This document shows positions 46,740 to 55,987 of a stretch of DNA of 64,000 nt, in pieces. The notes under the pieces were generated by a model. It did no database searches and had not been told where the DNA came from. It was given only the letters and a program-made list of their open reading frames with translations. Both the position numbers and the translations under genes were made by a program. Origin of the DNA: Maribellus sp. CM-23 (lineage in GTDB: Bacteria; Bacteroidota; Bacteroidia; Bacteroidales; Prolixibacteraceae); NCBI RefSeq assembly GCF_021354595.1, contig NZ_JADWYJ010000003.1:496001-560000 (forward strand). The letters run 5' to 3'. Positions within the stretch are counted from its first letter, which is position 1. Every line of letters begins with the position of its first letter.

Positions 46740-47159
46740 TTAAATATCTGAAGGTTTAATTTTTTTACTTTCCAGTTGTGCTATCTGGTCAAACGCAGGG
46801 CCAATTATTTTTTTGGCTTCTTCAATAAATATTTTGCTTTGCTGTCCCTGTGTTTTCCATTTTAAAAGAAATCCACCCAAAAGATGGCCTTCTTCGTTGA
46901 GCATCTTTTCCCACATTTTTACTGTGATCTCGTTCTTCGGACGATTTTTCTCGTATTCATAAATCTTCTGAAGATTGGAAGTGAGCAGTAAAACCTCGTC
47001 TTTGTGCTGATCAAAATCATCGGTGGCAAGGTCCATCACGCTCAATGCATCCACTTTCAGCGATGTAGTTTGCACATACGCATATTGGTCGAATTGCGAA
47101 ATGGTTGCGCAAGCCCAAAAAGCGATGAAAAAGCTGAGCAAGAGCAATTGCTTACTCAT
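46740..47159 (-). CDS. Small lipoprotein of unknown function
   Basis: 139 residues from ATG 47159 (MSKQLLLLSF); an in-frame ATG 27 bp upstream would add nine polar residues. The signal peptide ends FWAC, a lipobox-like site. The mature part is helical and charged (about 25-135) and includes KNRPKNEITVKMWEKMLNEEGH. No family recognised. Cotranscribed with the 107-residue gene. An o-spanin-like role beside the holin/amidase genes is possible but unsupported by sequence. Confidence 0.65.
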   Translation of the reverse strand: MSKQLLLLSFFIAFWACATISQFDQYAYVQTTSLKVDALSVMDLATDDFDQHKDEVLLLTSNLQKIYEYEKNRPKNEITVKMWEKMLNEEGHLLGGFLLKWKTQGQQSKIFIEEAKKIIGPAFDQIAQLESKKIKPSDI

Positions 47160-47425
47160 TCTGTTTAAATGACTTTTCTTTTGCATGTTGTTGATTATTA
47201 ATTTGATTTAATGGATTCGCTATTCAATTTACGGAAAATAGCTTGGAAATCAATACTCAAATTTTGGGATGACCTCTATGGCTTTCAGACCACGAAAAAT
47301 TTATGCGAAGGGAAAATAATCAGTTGTTGAATAATTCATTTCAGACGGGGCCTGAATCATCTGTTTTTATTTATGAATTTCATGGAATAAAAGGTATTTT
47401 AGCCATCCTCATAATATCTTGAACC

Positions 47426-48505
47426 ATGAACAAACTTTATACATTAATTATGGCCGGAGGTTCCGGAACGCGGTTCTGGCCACGAAGCAAAATCATCCGT
47501 CCCAAACAATACCTGAATATTTTCGGAGATGATTCACTGTTGCAGGACACGATTGACCGTTTTGCGACCTTCACCGAAAAAGAGAATATTTACATCGTTT
47601 CGAGTGCTTCGCAGGCAGAGGTCCTGGAGAAACAGGCATCCATGCTTCCTAAAGCAAACCTGATTTATGAGCCCGTTGGGAAAAACACTTTACCCTGTAT
47701 TGGATTGGCGGCGATGTATGCCGAGAAAGAAAATCCGGAGGGAATTATGGTGGTTTCACCTTCGGATCATCTGATTCAGAACAACGAGCTTTTTAAAGAC
47801 ACGGTAATGGCTGCCGTTAAAATTGCTGATGAACGCGACGGTATTGTCACGATTGGAATTACCCCTACTTATCCGGCAACCGGGTACGGTTATGTGCAAA
47901 CAGCCGAAGACATTACGGGAGAAGAAACGATTCGCCAATTTAAAGTGGCACGCTTTGTTGAAAAACCCAACGAAGAGGTAGCTTCCGGTTACCTGAAACA
48001 AGGGGGCTTTTTCTGGAACAGTGGGTTGTTCGTATTTAAAGTTTCGGTGTTTCTGGCCGCCGTAGAAAAATTCGCACCGGCGCTTTATGCCGATTTACGA
48101 AAGATTCAGGCTGATCTTGGGAAACCGGAATATCCTCAAACCCTTGATACGATTTATCGTTCCGTGCAGAGTATCTCGGTGGATTACGGCATTATGGAGC
48201 ATGCCCAAAACATTTACCTGGTGGAGGGAAATTTCGATTGGAATGACCTCGGCAGCTGGGAGTCGGTTTATTTAACGGATAAAAAAGATGAAAATGGAAA
48301 TGCCGGAGCCGGCGAAGCGCTTCTGCTGGATACTAAAAACTCGTACGTATATTCCGATGAAGGATTGATTGCAGTAGTAGGCCTTGAAGATGTGATTGTG
48401 GTGAAGGATGGGAATACAACACTGGTTTGCAGGCGGGATAAAGCCGAAGATGTTAAAAAAATTGTGGAGCAGTTAAAAGCCACCGGAAAGGACGAATTCC
48501 TTTAA
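47426..48505 (+). CDS. manC: Mannose-1-phosphate guanylyltransferase
   Basis: 359 residues. Nucleotidyltransferase signature MAGGSGTRFWPRSKIIRPKQ at 9-28; VSPSDHL near 112; FVEKPN near 175; WNSGLFVFK near 192; NFDWNDLGSW near 270. Makes GDP-mannose from mannose 1-phosphate and GTP for glycans, and is also the precursor of GDP-fucose. It lacks the C-terminal isomerase domain of longer AlgA/ManC forms. The next gene is FucP, 112 bp downstream, probably separately controlled. Confidence 0.93.
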   Translation: MNKLYTLIMAGGSGTRFWPRSKIIRPKQYLNIFGDDSLLQDTIDRFATFTEKENIYIVSSASQAEVLEKQASMLPKANLIYEPVGKNTLPCIGLAAMYAEKENPEGIMVVSPSDHLIQNNELFKDTVMAAVKIADERDGIVTIGITPTYPATGYGYVQTAEDITGEETIRQFKVARFVEKPNEEVASGYLKQGGFFWNSGLFVFKVSVFLAAVEKFAPALYADLRKIQADLGKPEYPQTLDTIYRSVQSISVDYGIMEHAQNIYLVEGNFDWNDLGSWESVYLTDKKDENGNAGAGEALLLDTKNSYVYSDEGLIAVVGLEDVIVVKDGNTTLVCRRDKAEDVKKIVEQLKATGKDEFL

Positions 48506-48540
48506 GGTGCGCTGCAAATATTCGAAAATTCGGAGAAGGC

Positions 48541-48586
48541 ACAGGTTAGTACAGGTTAGTGTTTCGGCTTTGATTTTCAATATTTG
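48541..48586 (+). promoter_or_regulatory. Candidate fucP promoter with tandem 10-bp repeat
   Basis: ACAGGTTAGT occurs twice head to tail at 48541-48560. A near -7 box, AATATTTG (48579-48586, 7 of 8), lies 31 bp before the fucP ATG. TTAG of the second repeat copy (48556-48559) falls at -33 spacing (19 bp), so a regulator bound to the repeat would cover the -33 site. Confidence 0.4.
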
Positions 48587-48617
48587 TGCTACACAATGAA
48601 CAAAAACCAATAAAACG

Positions 48618-49937
48618 ATGAATGATCTGAAAAAGGTAGTGGTGGACAAAAAAATAATTGTCCCCTTTATTTTAATTACCAGTCTTTTTGCACTGTGGGG
48701 CTTTGCAAACGATATTACCAACCCCATGGTCGCCGCTTTCAAAACCGTGATGGAAATATCGAACGCCAAGGCGGCAATGGTTCAGTTTGCCTTTTACGGT
48801 GGATATGCAACCATGGCAATACCTGCAGCACTTATTATCAAGCGCTATTCTTATAAACTTGGTATTTTAATTGGCTTGGGTTTGTATGCCGTTGGCGCCT
48901 TGTTATTTTACCCGGCAGCCAGGTTCGAGATTTTCGGATTTTTCCTGGTTTCGCTGTACATTCTTACCTTTGGGCTTGCTTTTCTTGAAACGACTGCCAA
49001 TCCGTATATTTTGTCGATGGGATCGCCCGAAACTGCCACGCGCCGTTTGAACCTGGCGCAGTCGTTTAACCCGGTTGGCTCATTAATGGGAATGATTGTG
49101 GCTTCACAGGTGGTTTTACCCAGCCTGAGATCGGATGCAAGAGATGCCGCTGGTAATCTGGTGTTTGAAAGCCTTAGCGTGGCAGAAAAGGCCGTTATTC
49201 GCACAGAAGATTTGGCAACCATCAGAAATCCATATGTGATTCTTGGCTTTGTGGTTATTCTGATGCTGGTTGTGATTGCCTTTTCAAAAATGCCGGTTCG
49301 ACAAAGTGCCGATCACGAAATTCATGCAAAGGATTCTTTTAAACGTCTGGCTAAAAACAAAATATACCGGGAAGGTGTATTGGCGCAGGTTTTCTATGTA
49401 GGTGCCCAAATCATGTGCTGGACTTTCATCATTCAATATGCTGAAAATCTTGGCCTATCAAAAGCAGAGGCGCAGCGTTACAACATTATTGCGATGGTAC
49501 TGTTTCTCTCCAGCCGTTTTATAAGTACCGCCTTAATGAAGTATTTAAATGCCCGTTTTATGCTGATGTTATTTGCCTTGGGAGGTATGTTTACGATAAC
49601 AGGTGTTATTCTTATCCAGGGAATGCTGGGATTGTATCTGCTGGTAGCTACTTCAGCCTTTATGTCGCTTATGTTCCCAACCATCTATGGAATTGCGCTC
49701 GAAGATATTGGAGACGATGCAACATTGGGGGCGGCCGGTTTGGTGATGGCCATTGTTGGTGGTGCGTTGTTGCCCATTCTTCAGGCAAGAATTATCGATA
49801 TTGGCGGAAACGGTTTTGCCGATTTTAAGCTGTTTGGGTTTATCCCGGAAGTAAATTTTTCGTTTATTCTGCCTTTTATATGCTTTGTAGTTATAGCTGT
49901 TTACGGTAGAAGAACCTACAAAGCACTGAGAAATTAA
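48618..49937 (+). CDS. fucP: L-fucose:H+ symporter
   Basis: 439 residues, MFS fold with 12 hydrophobic helices. FucP signatures include LWGFANDITNPMVAAF at the first helix, LAFLETTANPYIL near 118, and PTIYGIALEDIGDDATLGAAGLVMAIVGGALLP near 360-385. It imports L-fucose (or a related sugar of the FucP/NagP/GlcP group). The mutarotase gene starts 13 bp after its stop, and its enzyme would convert the sugar anomers taken up. Confidence 0.93.
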   Translation: MNDLKKVVVDKKIIVPFILITSLFALWGFANDITNPMVAAFKTVMEISNAKAAMVQFAFYGGYATMAIPAALIIKRYSYKLGILIGLGLYAVGALLFYPAARFEIFGFFLVSLYILTFGLAFLETTANPYILSMGSPETATRRLNLAQSFNPVGSLMGMIVASQVVLPSLRSDARDAAGNLVFESLSVAEKAVIRTEDLATIRNPYVILGFVVILMLVVIAFSKMPVRQSADHEIHAKDSFKRLAKNKIYREGVLAQVFYVGAQIMCWTFIIQYAENLGLSKAEAQRYNIIAMVLFLSSRFISTALMKYLNARFMLMLFALGGMFTITGVILIQGMLGLYLLVATSAFMSLMFPTIYGIALEDIGDDATLGAAGLVMAIVGGALLPILQARIIDIGGNGFADFKLFGFIPEVNFSFILPFICFVVIAVYGRRTYKALRN

Positions 49938-49950
49938 GGATTGCCTTTTT

Positions 49951-50298
49951 ATGAAATCCAAAAGATACTGCAAAACACTGCAATTGGAGAATGATCCGCA
50001 GTCAATGGAGGCGTATAGAAAAGTACATGCTCCGGGGGCCGTCTGGCCAGAGATAACTCAGGGAATGCGCGAAGTGGGTATTATCGACATGGAAATTTAT
50101 TTGCATGAGAATACGCTTTTTATGATCATGGAAACAGTTGTTGATTTTGATCACGAAACAGCAATGACTGAATTGGCCTCTAAGCCTCGACAGACAGAGT
50201 GGGAGGCCTACGTCTCACAATTCCAGAAAGCAAGCGGTAGTGCCAGTGCCGACGATAAGTGGAATGTAATGGAGAAGATCTACAAAATGGATCTTTAA
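49951..50298 (+). CDS. L-rhamnose/L-fucose mutarotase (DUF718, RhaM-like)
   Basis: 115 residues, standard for the family. The conserved pattern YRKVHAPGAVWPE includes H26 and W32-P33-E34. DUF718 enzymes interconvert alpha and beta anomers of 6-deoxy sugars. The direct link to fucP suggests L-fucose as substrate here, although rhamnose is the named substrate for the family. No fucose isomerase, kinase or aldolase genes follow. Confidence 0.9.
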   Translation: MKSKRYCKTLQLENDPQSMEAYRKVHAPGAVWPEITQGMREVGIIDMEIYLHENTLFMIMETVVDFDHETAMTELASKPRQTEWEAYVSQFQKASGSASADDKWNVMEKIYKMDL

Positions 50299-50328
50299 GG
50301 CGGCAATGTCCGAATTCTATACTCAATG

Positions 50329-50468
50329 CAGATAGCTTTTGGGGAATTTTGACGAATTTATTTTTTTCTTTTTTAAGTCAAAATTTTCAGGCATAGCCAT
50401 AGCTACGGTTTAAAATTTTGGTGTAGAAAAAGGGAAAAAGAACGAGTGAAAAAACCGAAAAGCTATTT
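50329..50468. repeat. ~140-bp imperfect palindrome between convergent genes
   Basis: Outer arms CAGATAGCTTTT (50329-50340) and AAAAGCTATTTG (50457-50468), inner arms CAAAATTTT / AAAATTTTG (50379-50387 and 50412-50420), and a core TAGC-cata-GCTA (50394-50405) share one centre near 50399. The intervening arms are imperfectly complementary and T- or A-rich. It may be a MITE-like element or a long terminator/processing structure. Confidence 0.55.
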
Positions 50469-50496
50469 GTTTTGGGGATATAAAAAGATTAATAAA

Positions 50497-50520
50497 AAAG
50501 GGGGTGAAAACACCCCCTTT
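50497..50520 (-). terminator. Terminator of the FadL-like gene
   Basis: AAAGGGGGTG-aaaa-CACCCCCTTT with a T-run on the minus strand, 27 bp after the stop at 50548. Confidence 0.9.
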
Positions 50521-50547
50521 CTGATTACCACTTAACTGAATTTTTGC

Positions 50548-52038
50548 CTAAAACCTGAATCCAAGCGTAAGCAAAATATTTTGATTTGTATTATCTCTTT
50601 TTACCTGGTAGTAGTTGGGTTGAACGCTGCCATCTGATATTTTTGACAGGCTGCTGGTATAGGCAACGTTTACTGAAAAAGCATTCACCGTGTAACCAAA
50701 ACCACCCGAAATTACCGAGGTATTATCGGTTAAAGTAGACTGGTCATCCAAAGTGCTTTTAAACGGGTTGCCATAGTTCTCGTACCCGGCTCTTACCGCA
50801 AACTGATTGGTAAGTTTATACTCGGCACCAATTCGCAGGTTCATTACACTGTTAAAGTGGTTACTCATAACAGAGTTCAAATCATTGAAATTGTCCGATC
50901 CGCTACCACCTCTTCTGAAACGCATGGAACCGTAATCCATATATTCTGCGTCGACACTGATAAGGCCTCTTTTATTGAAAATAACAGCTCCACTCATGAC
51001 TACTTTAAGAGGAGTATTGAAATCATAACTGTAACGGTTTACTCCATAATTCGAGTGATTTTCTTGCAGTTGTGATTCCATACTTAAGGTTGATTGTTCA
51101 TCAATGTTGTAGAAAGTAGGAGAGTGGAAGGCAAGTCCTAAGCGAACGTTTTGTACCGGCTTGTAAATAGCACCAATTTTAAAGTTGAATCCACTGCCAT
51201 CCATGTAATAATCATCCCAATAGCGGAAAGAATTATTGTCTAGTAATAATTCCTCATACATGGAATTACTTTCATACTGAATATCATGAAACCCGATGGT
51301 GGCCCCCAGGTAAAAATTATGATTGAAATTCAGACCCAGGTTAAAAACATATTCGTCGATGTGTCCTTCCTGCGAATAGGTTTTAAACTGGTCAACTTTT
51401 TCATCAGTATAAAGTATGCTTTGGTATTGACCATCAACTTTATTCCCTTCGTCGTCATACACGTAATCAATCAAATAAGTATCAAAAGCAAGTTTCGTTG
51501 TCCAGTCGCGGTAATCGATAGCTCCAATATCCTGTTCGAGATATGCGTTTCTTAATGCTTCATTATTGGCATAAGCATTAATATCATCTATCCAGGAAAC
51601 TCCGGACTGACTAAAGTTGGCAAATGCATTATTATTGAAATTAGCCAAACGATTGTATCCAATACCATAGTTTACGCTAACAATTCCTGCTTCCGAACGG
51701 TTGGTTTTAAAGGTACCTATCGCTCCAACATTATTCAGGCTGAAGTTTTGGTCATTATCGGAGAAAGTATTTCCTCCCATTGTCATTTTCGACTTATTGA
51801 TGTAGTACCCGGGAGTTATTACAAACTCGCCCGTTTGGTAAATGGCGCTTCCCGCAGGGTTAATACTCAGCGATGTGAAATCGCCACCCAGTGCACCAAA
51901 TGCATTTCCCATACCAGCCGACCGTGCAGTACCCTGAATCTGGTTATACGACATGCGAAATGCATCGGCAAAATTCTGGGCCATCAGAAAACCTGGTAAT
52001 ACAAGTAAGATGGCTATTAAAACGGAATATCGTTTCAT
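50548..52038 (-). CDS. OMPP1/FadL-family outer membrane protein
   Basis: 496 residues with a signal peptide (about 1-20, ending LMAQ). The N-terminal hatch-like region (GTARSAGMGNAFGALGGDFTSLSINPAG, about 35-62) is the family hallmark, followed by a long series of amphipathic beta strands and an aromatic final residue (LTLGFRF), typical of a beta-barrel. FadL-type barrels carry hydrophobic compounds across the outer membrane. The substrate is unknown. Confidence 0.9.
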   Translation of the reverse strand: MKRYSVLIAILLVLPGFLMAQNFADAFRMSYNQIQGTARSAGMGNAFGALGGDFTSLSINPAGSAIYQTGEFVITPGYYINKSKMTMGGNTFSDNDQNFSLNNVGAIGTFKTNRSEAGIVSVNYGIGYNRLANFNNNAFANFSQSGVSWIDDINAYANNEALRNAYLEQDIGAIDYRDWTTKLAFDTYLIDYVYDDEGNKVDGQYQSILYTDEKVDQFKTYSQEGHIDEYVFNLGLNFNHNFYLGATIGFHDIQYESNSMYEELLLDNNSFRYWDDYYMDGSGFNFKIGAIYKPVQNVRLGLAFHSPTFYNIDEQSTLSMESQLQENHSNYGVNRYSYDFNTPLKVVMSGAVIFNKRGLISVDAEYMDYGSMRFRRGGSGSDNFNDLNSVMSNHFNSVMNLRIGAEYKLTNQFAVRAGYENYGNPFKSTLDDQSTLTDNTSVISGGFGYTVNAFSVNVAYTSSLSKISDGSVQPNYYQVKRDNTNQNILLTLGFRF

Positions 52039-52084
52039 GGCATTAGTGTTTTTATGATTCTTTACTTCGAATTACGAGGATCGC

Positions 52085-53536
52085 TTATCTACGTCCTCCA
52101 CTTCTGGAAGATGATCCTGAAGAACTTCTGCTGCCCGAGCTGCTGCTTCCTGATGATCTACTACTGCTTCCTGAACTGCCAGAAGAGTACGATGATCTGG
52201 AAGACGACGAACTGCTACTGCCTCGGTAACTACTGCTGCTGCTACTACGTGATGGCGTGCTGTAGCTGCTTGACTTTGTAGAACCGGAAGATGACGGAGC
52301 CCTGTAACTTCTTGAAGAAGTACCGCTGCTGGAACTTCTGTTGTACGTAGAACTGGATCTGTAAGTTCGGTTGTAAGAAGACGAAGAACGCGGAGTCGTA
52401 TAGCTGTTACCGCTGTTGCCTGATTTAGTATTGCTTACTACTCTTGGTTTTGAATAGTCGCTTCTTACGCTTGAGCTTGAACTGGGTCTTGTATAAACCC
52501 TGTTTTGAGAAGAGCTGCCAGGACGGGTATAGCTTTGTGTACTGGAACTATTTCCACTTCGTACCGAGCTATTTGTATTACCTGTGCTTCTTCTTGTATA
52601 CTCTGAAGATGTACCGCTTCTTCTTCCTTCAGTAAGAACTCCTGATGAGGAGCCAGACTTGAGGTCGCGTGTACCTGAATTTCTAACGTTTGTGCCGGTT
52701 GACCTTCTTCCATCAGTAGTGCCGCTTTTCAGATCGCCTGATGCAGTGGTTCGTCTGCTGCCTGAAACTGCAGAAGCATCGCGTGAGCCAACACTTCGGG
52801 CTACACTTGAACCTGTGGTTGTACGTCTTCCGTATCGGTAATTATCTCTATTGACTGATACTCCTCCAGGGTAATAACCATCATTCCAATGACCTCCGTG
52901 CCAATGGCCACCGCCCCAGTATCCACCTCCGTACCAGGGGTATCCCCAGCTGTAATAAGGAGAGTAATAACTCCATGGGCTATACCACCAACTGTTGAAG
53001 CCCCAGCCCCAACCCCAGTTCCAGGATAGAGACCAGGAAGGTCCGTAAGAATAATAAAAGGGATCGTAATAAAACGGGTCGTAATAAGCCCAGCTGTCCC
53101 AGTAAAACGGATCATAAAAATACGGGCGATGGAAACGACGGATACGGTAAGCATAATCGAGTTCTTCTCCGTCGTAATAATTGTTGATGACGTACTTCAT
53201 TTCGTCATCGTTATAATACACGGTGGTGTCGCTGTCCTGCAACTCCATTTGATCCATGTTGTATCGCAATACGTCAGCATCTTTTTCGGTGCCGTCGAAA
53301 ATGTAATTGTTCATTGTTGATTCATCGTCATTTCTTTCGATCTGACTAATGATCAAGGCATTTCCTGATTTTTCTGCCGGCTGAGCACTGGGCTCTTCCA
53401 CTACACTTACCGGAGGAGGTACGTCGCCAGGAGTAAAGTAAATATCATCGGTGTAGGAACTGGAAACGTAACTCCCGGTGGTGCAAGCACCCAGGAAAAG
53501 TGCCAAAACCCCTGCTATTGTTAATCTTGATTTCAT
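52085..53536 (-). CDS. Low-complexity lipoprotein, aromatic/Gly-rich then Ser/Arg-rich
   Basis: 483 residues with a lipoprotein signal peptide (LALFLGAC, Cys about 18). About 60-130 is acidic. About 130-230 is extremely Y/W/G/P/F-rich (YYDPFYYDPFYYS and SWNWGWGWGF). About 235-483 is S/R/T/G-rich (RSSG-type). No enzyme motif. Such proteins recur in Bacteroidota, without known function. It ends 46 bp before the FadL-like start on the same strand. Confidence 0.75.
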   Translation of the reverse strand: MKSRLTIAGVLALFLGACTTGSYVSSSYTDDIYFTPGDVPPPVSVVEEPSAQPAEKSGNALIISQIERNDDESTMNNYIFDGTEKDADVLRYNMDQMELQDSDTTVYYNDDEMKYVINNYYDGEELDYAYRIRRFHRPYFYDPFYWDSWAYYDPFYYDPFYYSYGPSWSLSWNWGWGWGFNSWWYSPWSYYSPYYSWGYPWYGGGYWGGGHWHGGHWNDGYYPGGVSVNRDNYRYGRRTTTGSSVARSVGSRDASAVSGSRRTTASGDLKSGTTDGRRSTGTNVRNSGTRDLKSGSSSGVLTEGRRSGTSSEYTRRSTGNTNSSVRSGNSSSTQSYTRPGSSSQNRVYTRPSSSSSVRSDYSKPRVVSNTKSGNSGNSYTTPRSSSSYNRTYRSSSTYNRSSSSGTSSRSYRAPSSSGSTKSSSYSTPSRSSSSSSYRGSSSSSSSRSSYSSGSSGSSSRSSGSSSSGSRSSSGSSSRSGGRR

Positions 53537-53633
53537 AACCTATCCTCCCTTTATTTAATGTCAATAATAATTACTTTCTTTGTAAGCTCAAAATTTAAAT
53601 AACAAAAACAAAATCTGTACCAAAGATTTGATT

Positions 53634-55109
53634 ATGGCTAAGGAACTTACTTCGCGGAGCGAAAATTATTCACAATGGTACCAGGATCTGGTGATAAAGG
53701 CGGATCTCGCAGAGAATTCGGCAGTTAGAGGGTGCATGGTAATAAAGCCTTATGGATACGCCATTTGGGAGAAGATGCAGGCTCAACTCGATAAAATGTT
53801 CAAAGATACAGGGCACGTGAATGCCTATTTCCCTCTGTTTATCCCAAAATCCTTTTTTAGCAAGGAGGCCGACCACGTGGAAGGCTTTGCAAAAGAGTGT
53901 GCCGTTGTAACGCATTATCGTTTAAAGAATGATGAAGAAAATGGTGGCGTTGTGGTAGACCCGGACGCCAAACTGGAAGAGGAACTAATTGTTCGTCCGA
54001 CTTCGGAAACCATTATCTGGAATACGTACAAAAACTGGATTCAGTCGTACCGCGATCTTCCGATCCTGATCAACCAGTGGGCGAACGTAGTGCGCTGGGA
54101 AATGCGTACCCGCTTGTTTTTGCGTACAGCCGAGTTCCTGTGGCAGGAAGGTCACACGGCCCATGCTACCAAACTGGAAGCGATCGAGGAGACAGAGAAA
54201 ATCATTAATGTATATGCCGAGTTTGCCGAGAAATACATGGCAGTTCCGGTTGTTAAAGGATTGAAATCAGCCAACGAGCGTTTTGCCGGTGCCCTGGAAA
54301 CGTATTCGATTGAAGCGTTGATGCAGGACGGAAAGGCTTTGCAGTCGGGAACTTCTCACTTTCTTGGGCAGAATTTTGCCAAAGCTTTTGATGTTACTTT
54401 TGCAAACAAAGAAGGAAAAGAAGAGCATGTTTGGGCTACTTCATGGGGAGTTTCCACTCGTTTGATGGGGGCTTTGATTATGGCTCACTCTGATGACAAC
54501 GGATTGGTATTGCCTCCGAAACTGGCGCCTTACCAGGTGGTGATTGTTCCGATCTACCGCCAACTGGAGCAACTTGCTACCATCAGCGAAAAAGTAGATG
54601 AGATCATTGACAAGCTGAAAGCAAAAGGCATTTCTGTAAAATACGATAACAGCGACAACCGGAAACCGGGCTGGAAATTTGCCGAGTATGAGTTGAAAGG
54701 CGTTCCGGTGCGTTTGGCACTTGGCCCGCGCGACCTGGAAAACGGGACCATCGAAGTGGCCCGTCGTGATACGCTGGAGAAAACTTCCGCACAGCTCGAC
54801 GGAATCGAAGATTATGTTGAAAAGCTTCTGGAAGATATTCAGGCCAACATTTTCCAAAAAGCCTACGATTACCGTGAAGAGCACATCACCAAAGTTGATT
54901 CGTGGGAGGAGTTCAAGGACGTACTGCAAAACAAAGGTGGATTTATTTCTGCTCATTGGGACGGAACACCTGAAACCGAAGACCAGATCAAAGCCGAAAC
55001 CAAGGCAACCATTCGTTGTATGCCTTTGGAATTCGAACCCGAAGAAGGAAAATGTGTTTACTCGGGTAAACCATCAGGCAGAAGGGTACTTTTTGCACTC
55101 GCATACTAA
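53634..55109 (+). CDS. proS: Prolyl-tRNA synthetase (archaeal/eukaryote-like type)
   Basis: 491 residues. Class II motifs include [15 protein letters not shown] near 122-136, [24 protein letters not shown] near 157-180, and the active-site stretch [14 protein letters not shown] near 237. The C-terminal anticodon-binding and extra domains follow (about 285-491). Length and the lack of a YbaK insertion place it in the shorter, archaeal/eukaryote-like ProRS type. ATG at 53634 is chosen; an in-frame TTG two codons earlier is unlikely. Its own terminator follows. Confidence 0.97.
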   Translation: MAKELTSRSENYSQWYQDLVIKADLAENSAVRGCMVIKPYGYAIWEKMQAQLDKMFKDTGHVNAYFPLFIPKSFFSKEADHVEGFAKECAVVTHYRLKNDEENGGVVVDPDAKLEEELIVRPTSETIIWNTYKNWIQSYRDLPILINQWANVVRWEMRTRLFLRTAEFLWQEGHTAHATKLEAIEETEKIINVYAEFAEKYMAVPVVKGLKSANERFAGALETYSIEALMQDGKALQSGTSHFLGQNFAKAFDVTFANKEGKEEHVWATSWGVSTRLMGALIMAHSDDNGLVLPPKLAPYQVVIVPIYRQLEQLATISEKVDEIIDKLKAKGISVKYDNSDNRKPGWKFAEYELKGVPVRLALGPRDLENGTIEVARRDTLEKTSAQLDGIEDYVEKLLEDIQANIFQKAYDYREEHITKVDSWEEFKDVLQNKGGFISAHWDGTPETEDQIKAETKATIRCMPLEFEPEEGKCVYSGKPSGRRVLFALAY

Positions 55110-55134
55110 AAAAGAATATACTTCAAAAACATAG

Positions 55135-55165
55135 GAAAGCAGCTGAAAAGCTGCTTTCTTTTTTT
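55135..55165 (+). terminator. Terminator of proS
   Basis: GAAAGCAGCT-gaaa-AGCTGCTTTC (55135-55158) followed by a T-run. Confidence 0.9.
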
Positions 55166-55206
55166 GACTGCTTTTGCTACTTTTATCCGTCAAACAACAG
55201 GCAAAC

Positions 55207-55893
55207 ATGAAAGACAAAGAAATCAGAGCTTCGTTCCTGGAGGCGCTGGTAATTAAAACCAGTGTAAAACAGGAAGTATACAACAATACGGTAAACACTT
55301 TTACCATTATTAAAAAGGTTCTTTCGCAACTCGAAAGGGATTACCATAAGGCCGTTCAGGGGCGGGTGCCGCAGGCTTCTATGCCGTATTACAAAGACCG
55401 TGGCCCGTTTGAGGCAGAGTTTAAAGTAGCCGGAGACCTGTTGTTTTTCAGTATGCACTCCAATGTTTTTCAGTTTGACGATAAACATCCCGTGTGGAAT
55501 ACTCAATACCTGAAAGACGATCCGATGTGCTCGTACTGCGGGACCATCAATATTTATAATTTTCTGGCCGATTCATTCAAATACGACAGAATGAACGACA
55601 TTGGCTACCTGGTGGCACGGATTTTTGTCAACAAAGACAACCACTTTTTTGTGGAAGGAAAGAACCAAACGGATGAAGTGGTCAAGGATTTTGCCATCGA
55701 TACGATTTCCCCGGGAGTGCTGCGGCAAATCATCGAAACAGCCATTCAGTTCAGTATTGAGTTTGATCTTTTATTGCCACATTACGATCAGGTGAAAATG
55801 GCTACAGTAGAACAGATGAGACAAAAAATGAGTCACTCAAAAATGTCGACAGGAAAGCGGCTGGGCTTTACGTTTAGTTCCGACGATGTTTGA
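55207..55893 (+). CDS. Conserved-looking protein of unknown function
   Basis: 228 residues from ATG 55207 (MKDKEIRASF). Soluble, with a helical N-terminus (about 1-50), a beta-rich middle (about 60-150) with a single CSYCG pair at about 111-115, and a helical end. No signal, TM or recognised family. It stands alone after the proS terminator. The ordered composition and start position support a real gene. Confidence 0.72.
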   Translation: MKDKEIRASFLEALVIKTSVKQEVYNNTVNTFTIIKKVLSQLERDYHKAVQGRVPQASMPYYKDRGPFEAEFKVAGDLLFFSMHSNVFQFDDKHPVWNTQYLKDDPMCSYCGTINIYNFLADSFKYDRMNDIGYLVARIFVNKDNHFFVEGKNQTDEVVKDFAIDTISPGVLRQIIETAIQFSIEFDLLLPHYDQVKMATVEQMRQKMSHSKMSTGKRLGFTFSSDDV

Positions 55894-55987
55894 ACATTTT
55901 AGCCAATTACCACTTGACTAAAGCGTAATTGAGGGGAACTTTCAGAATCGGTGTTTGTTGCTTTGTTATCGTGAAAAATAATCGAGC

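Noticed and set aside
53634..55109. ProRS as horizontally acquired because it is of archaeal/eukaryote-like type
   Set aside because: This type is usual in Bacteroidota, and nothing at the locus suggests recent transfer.
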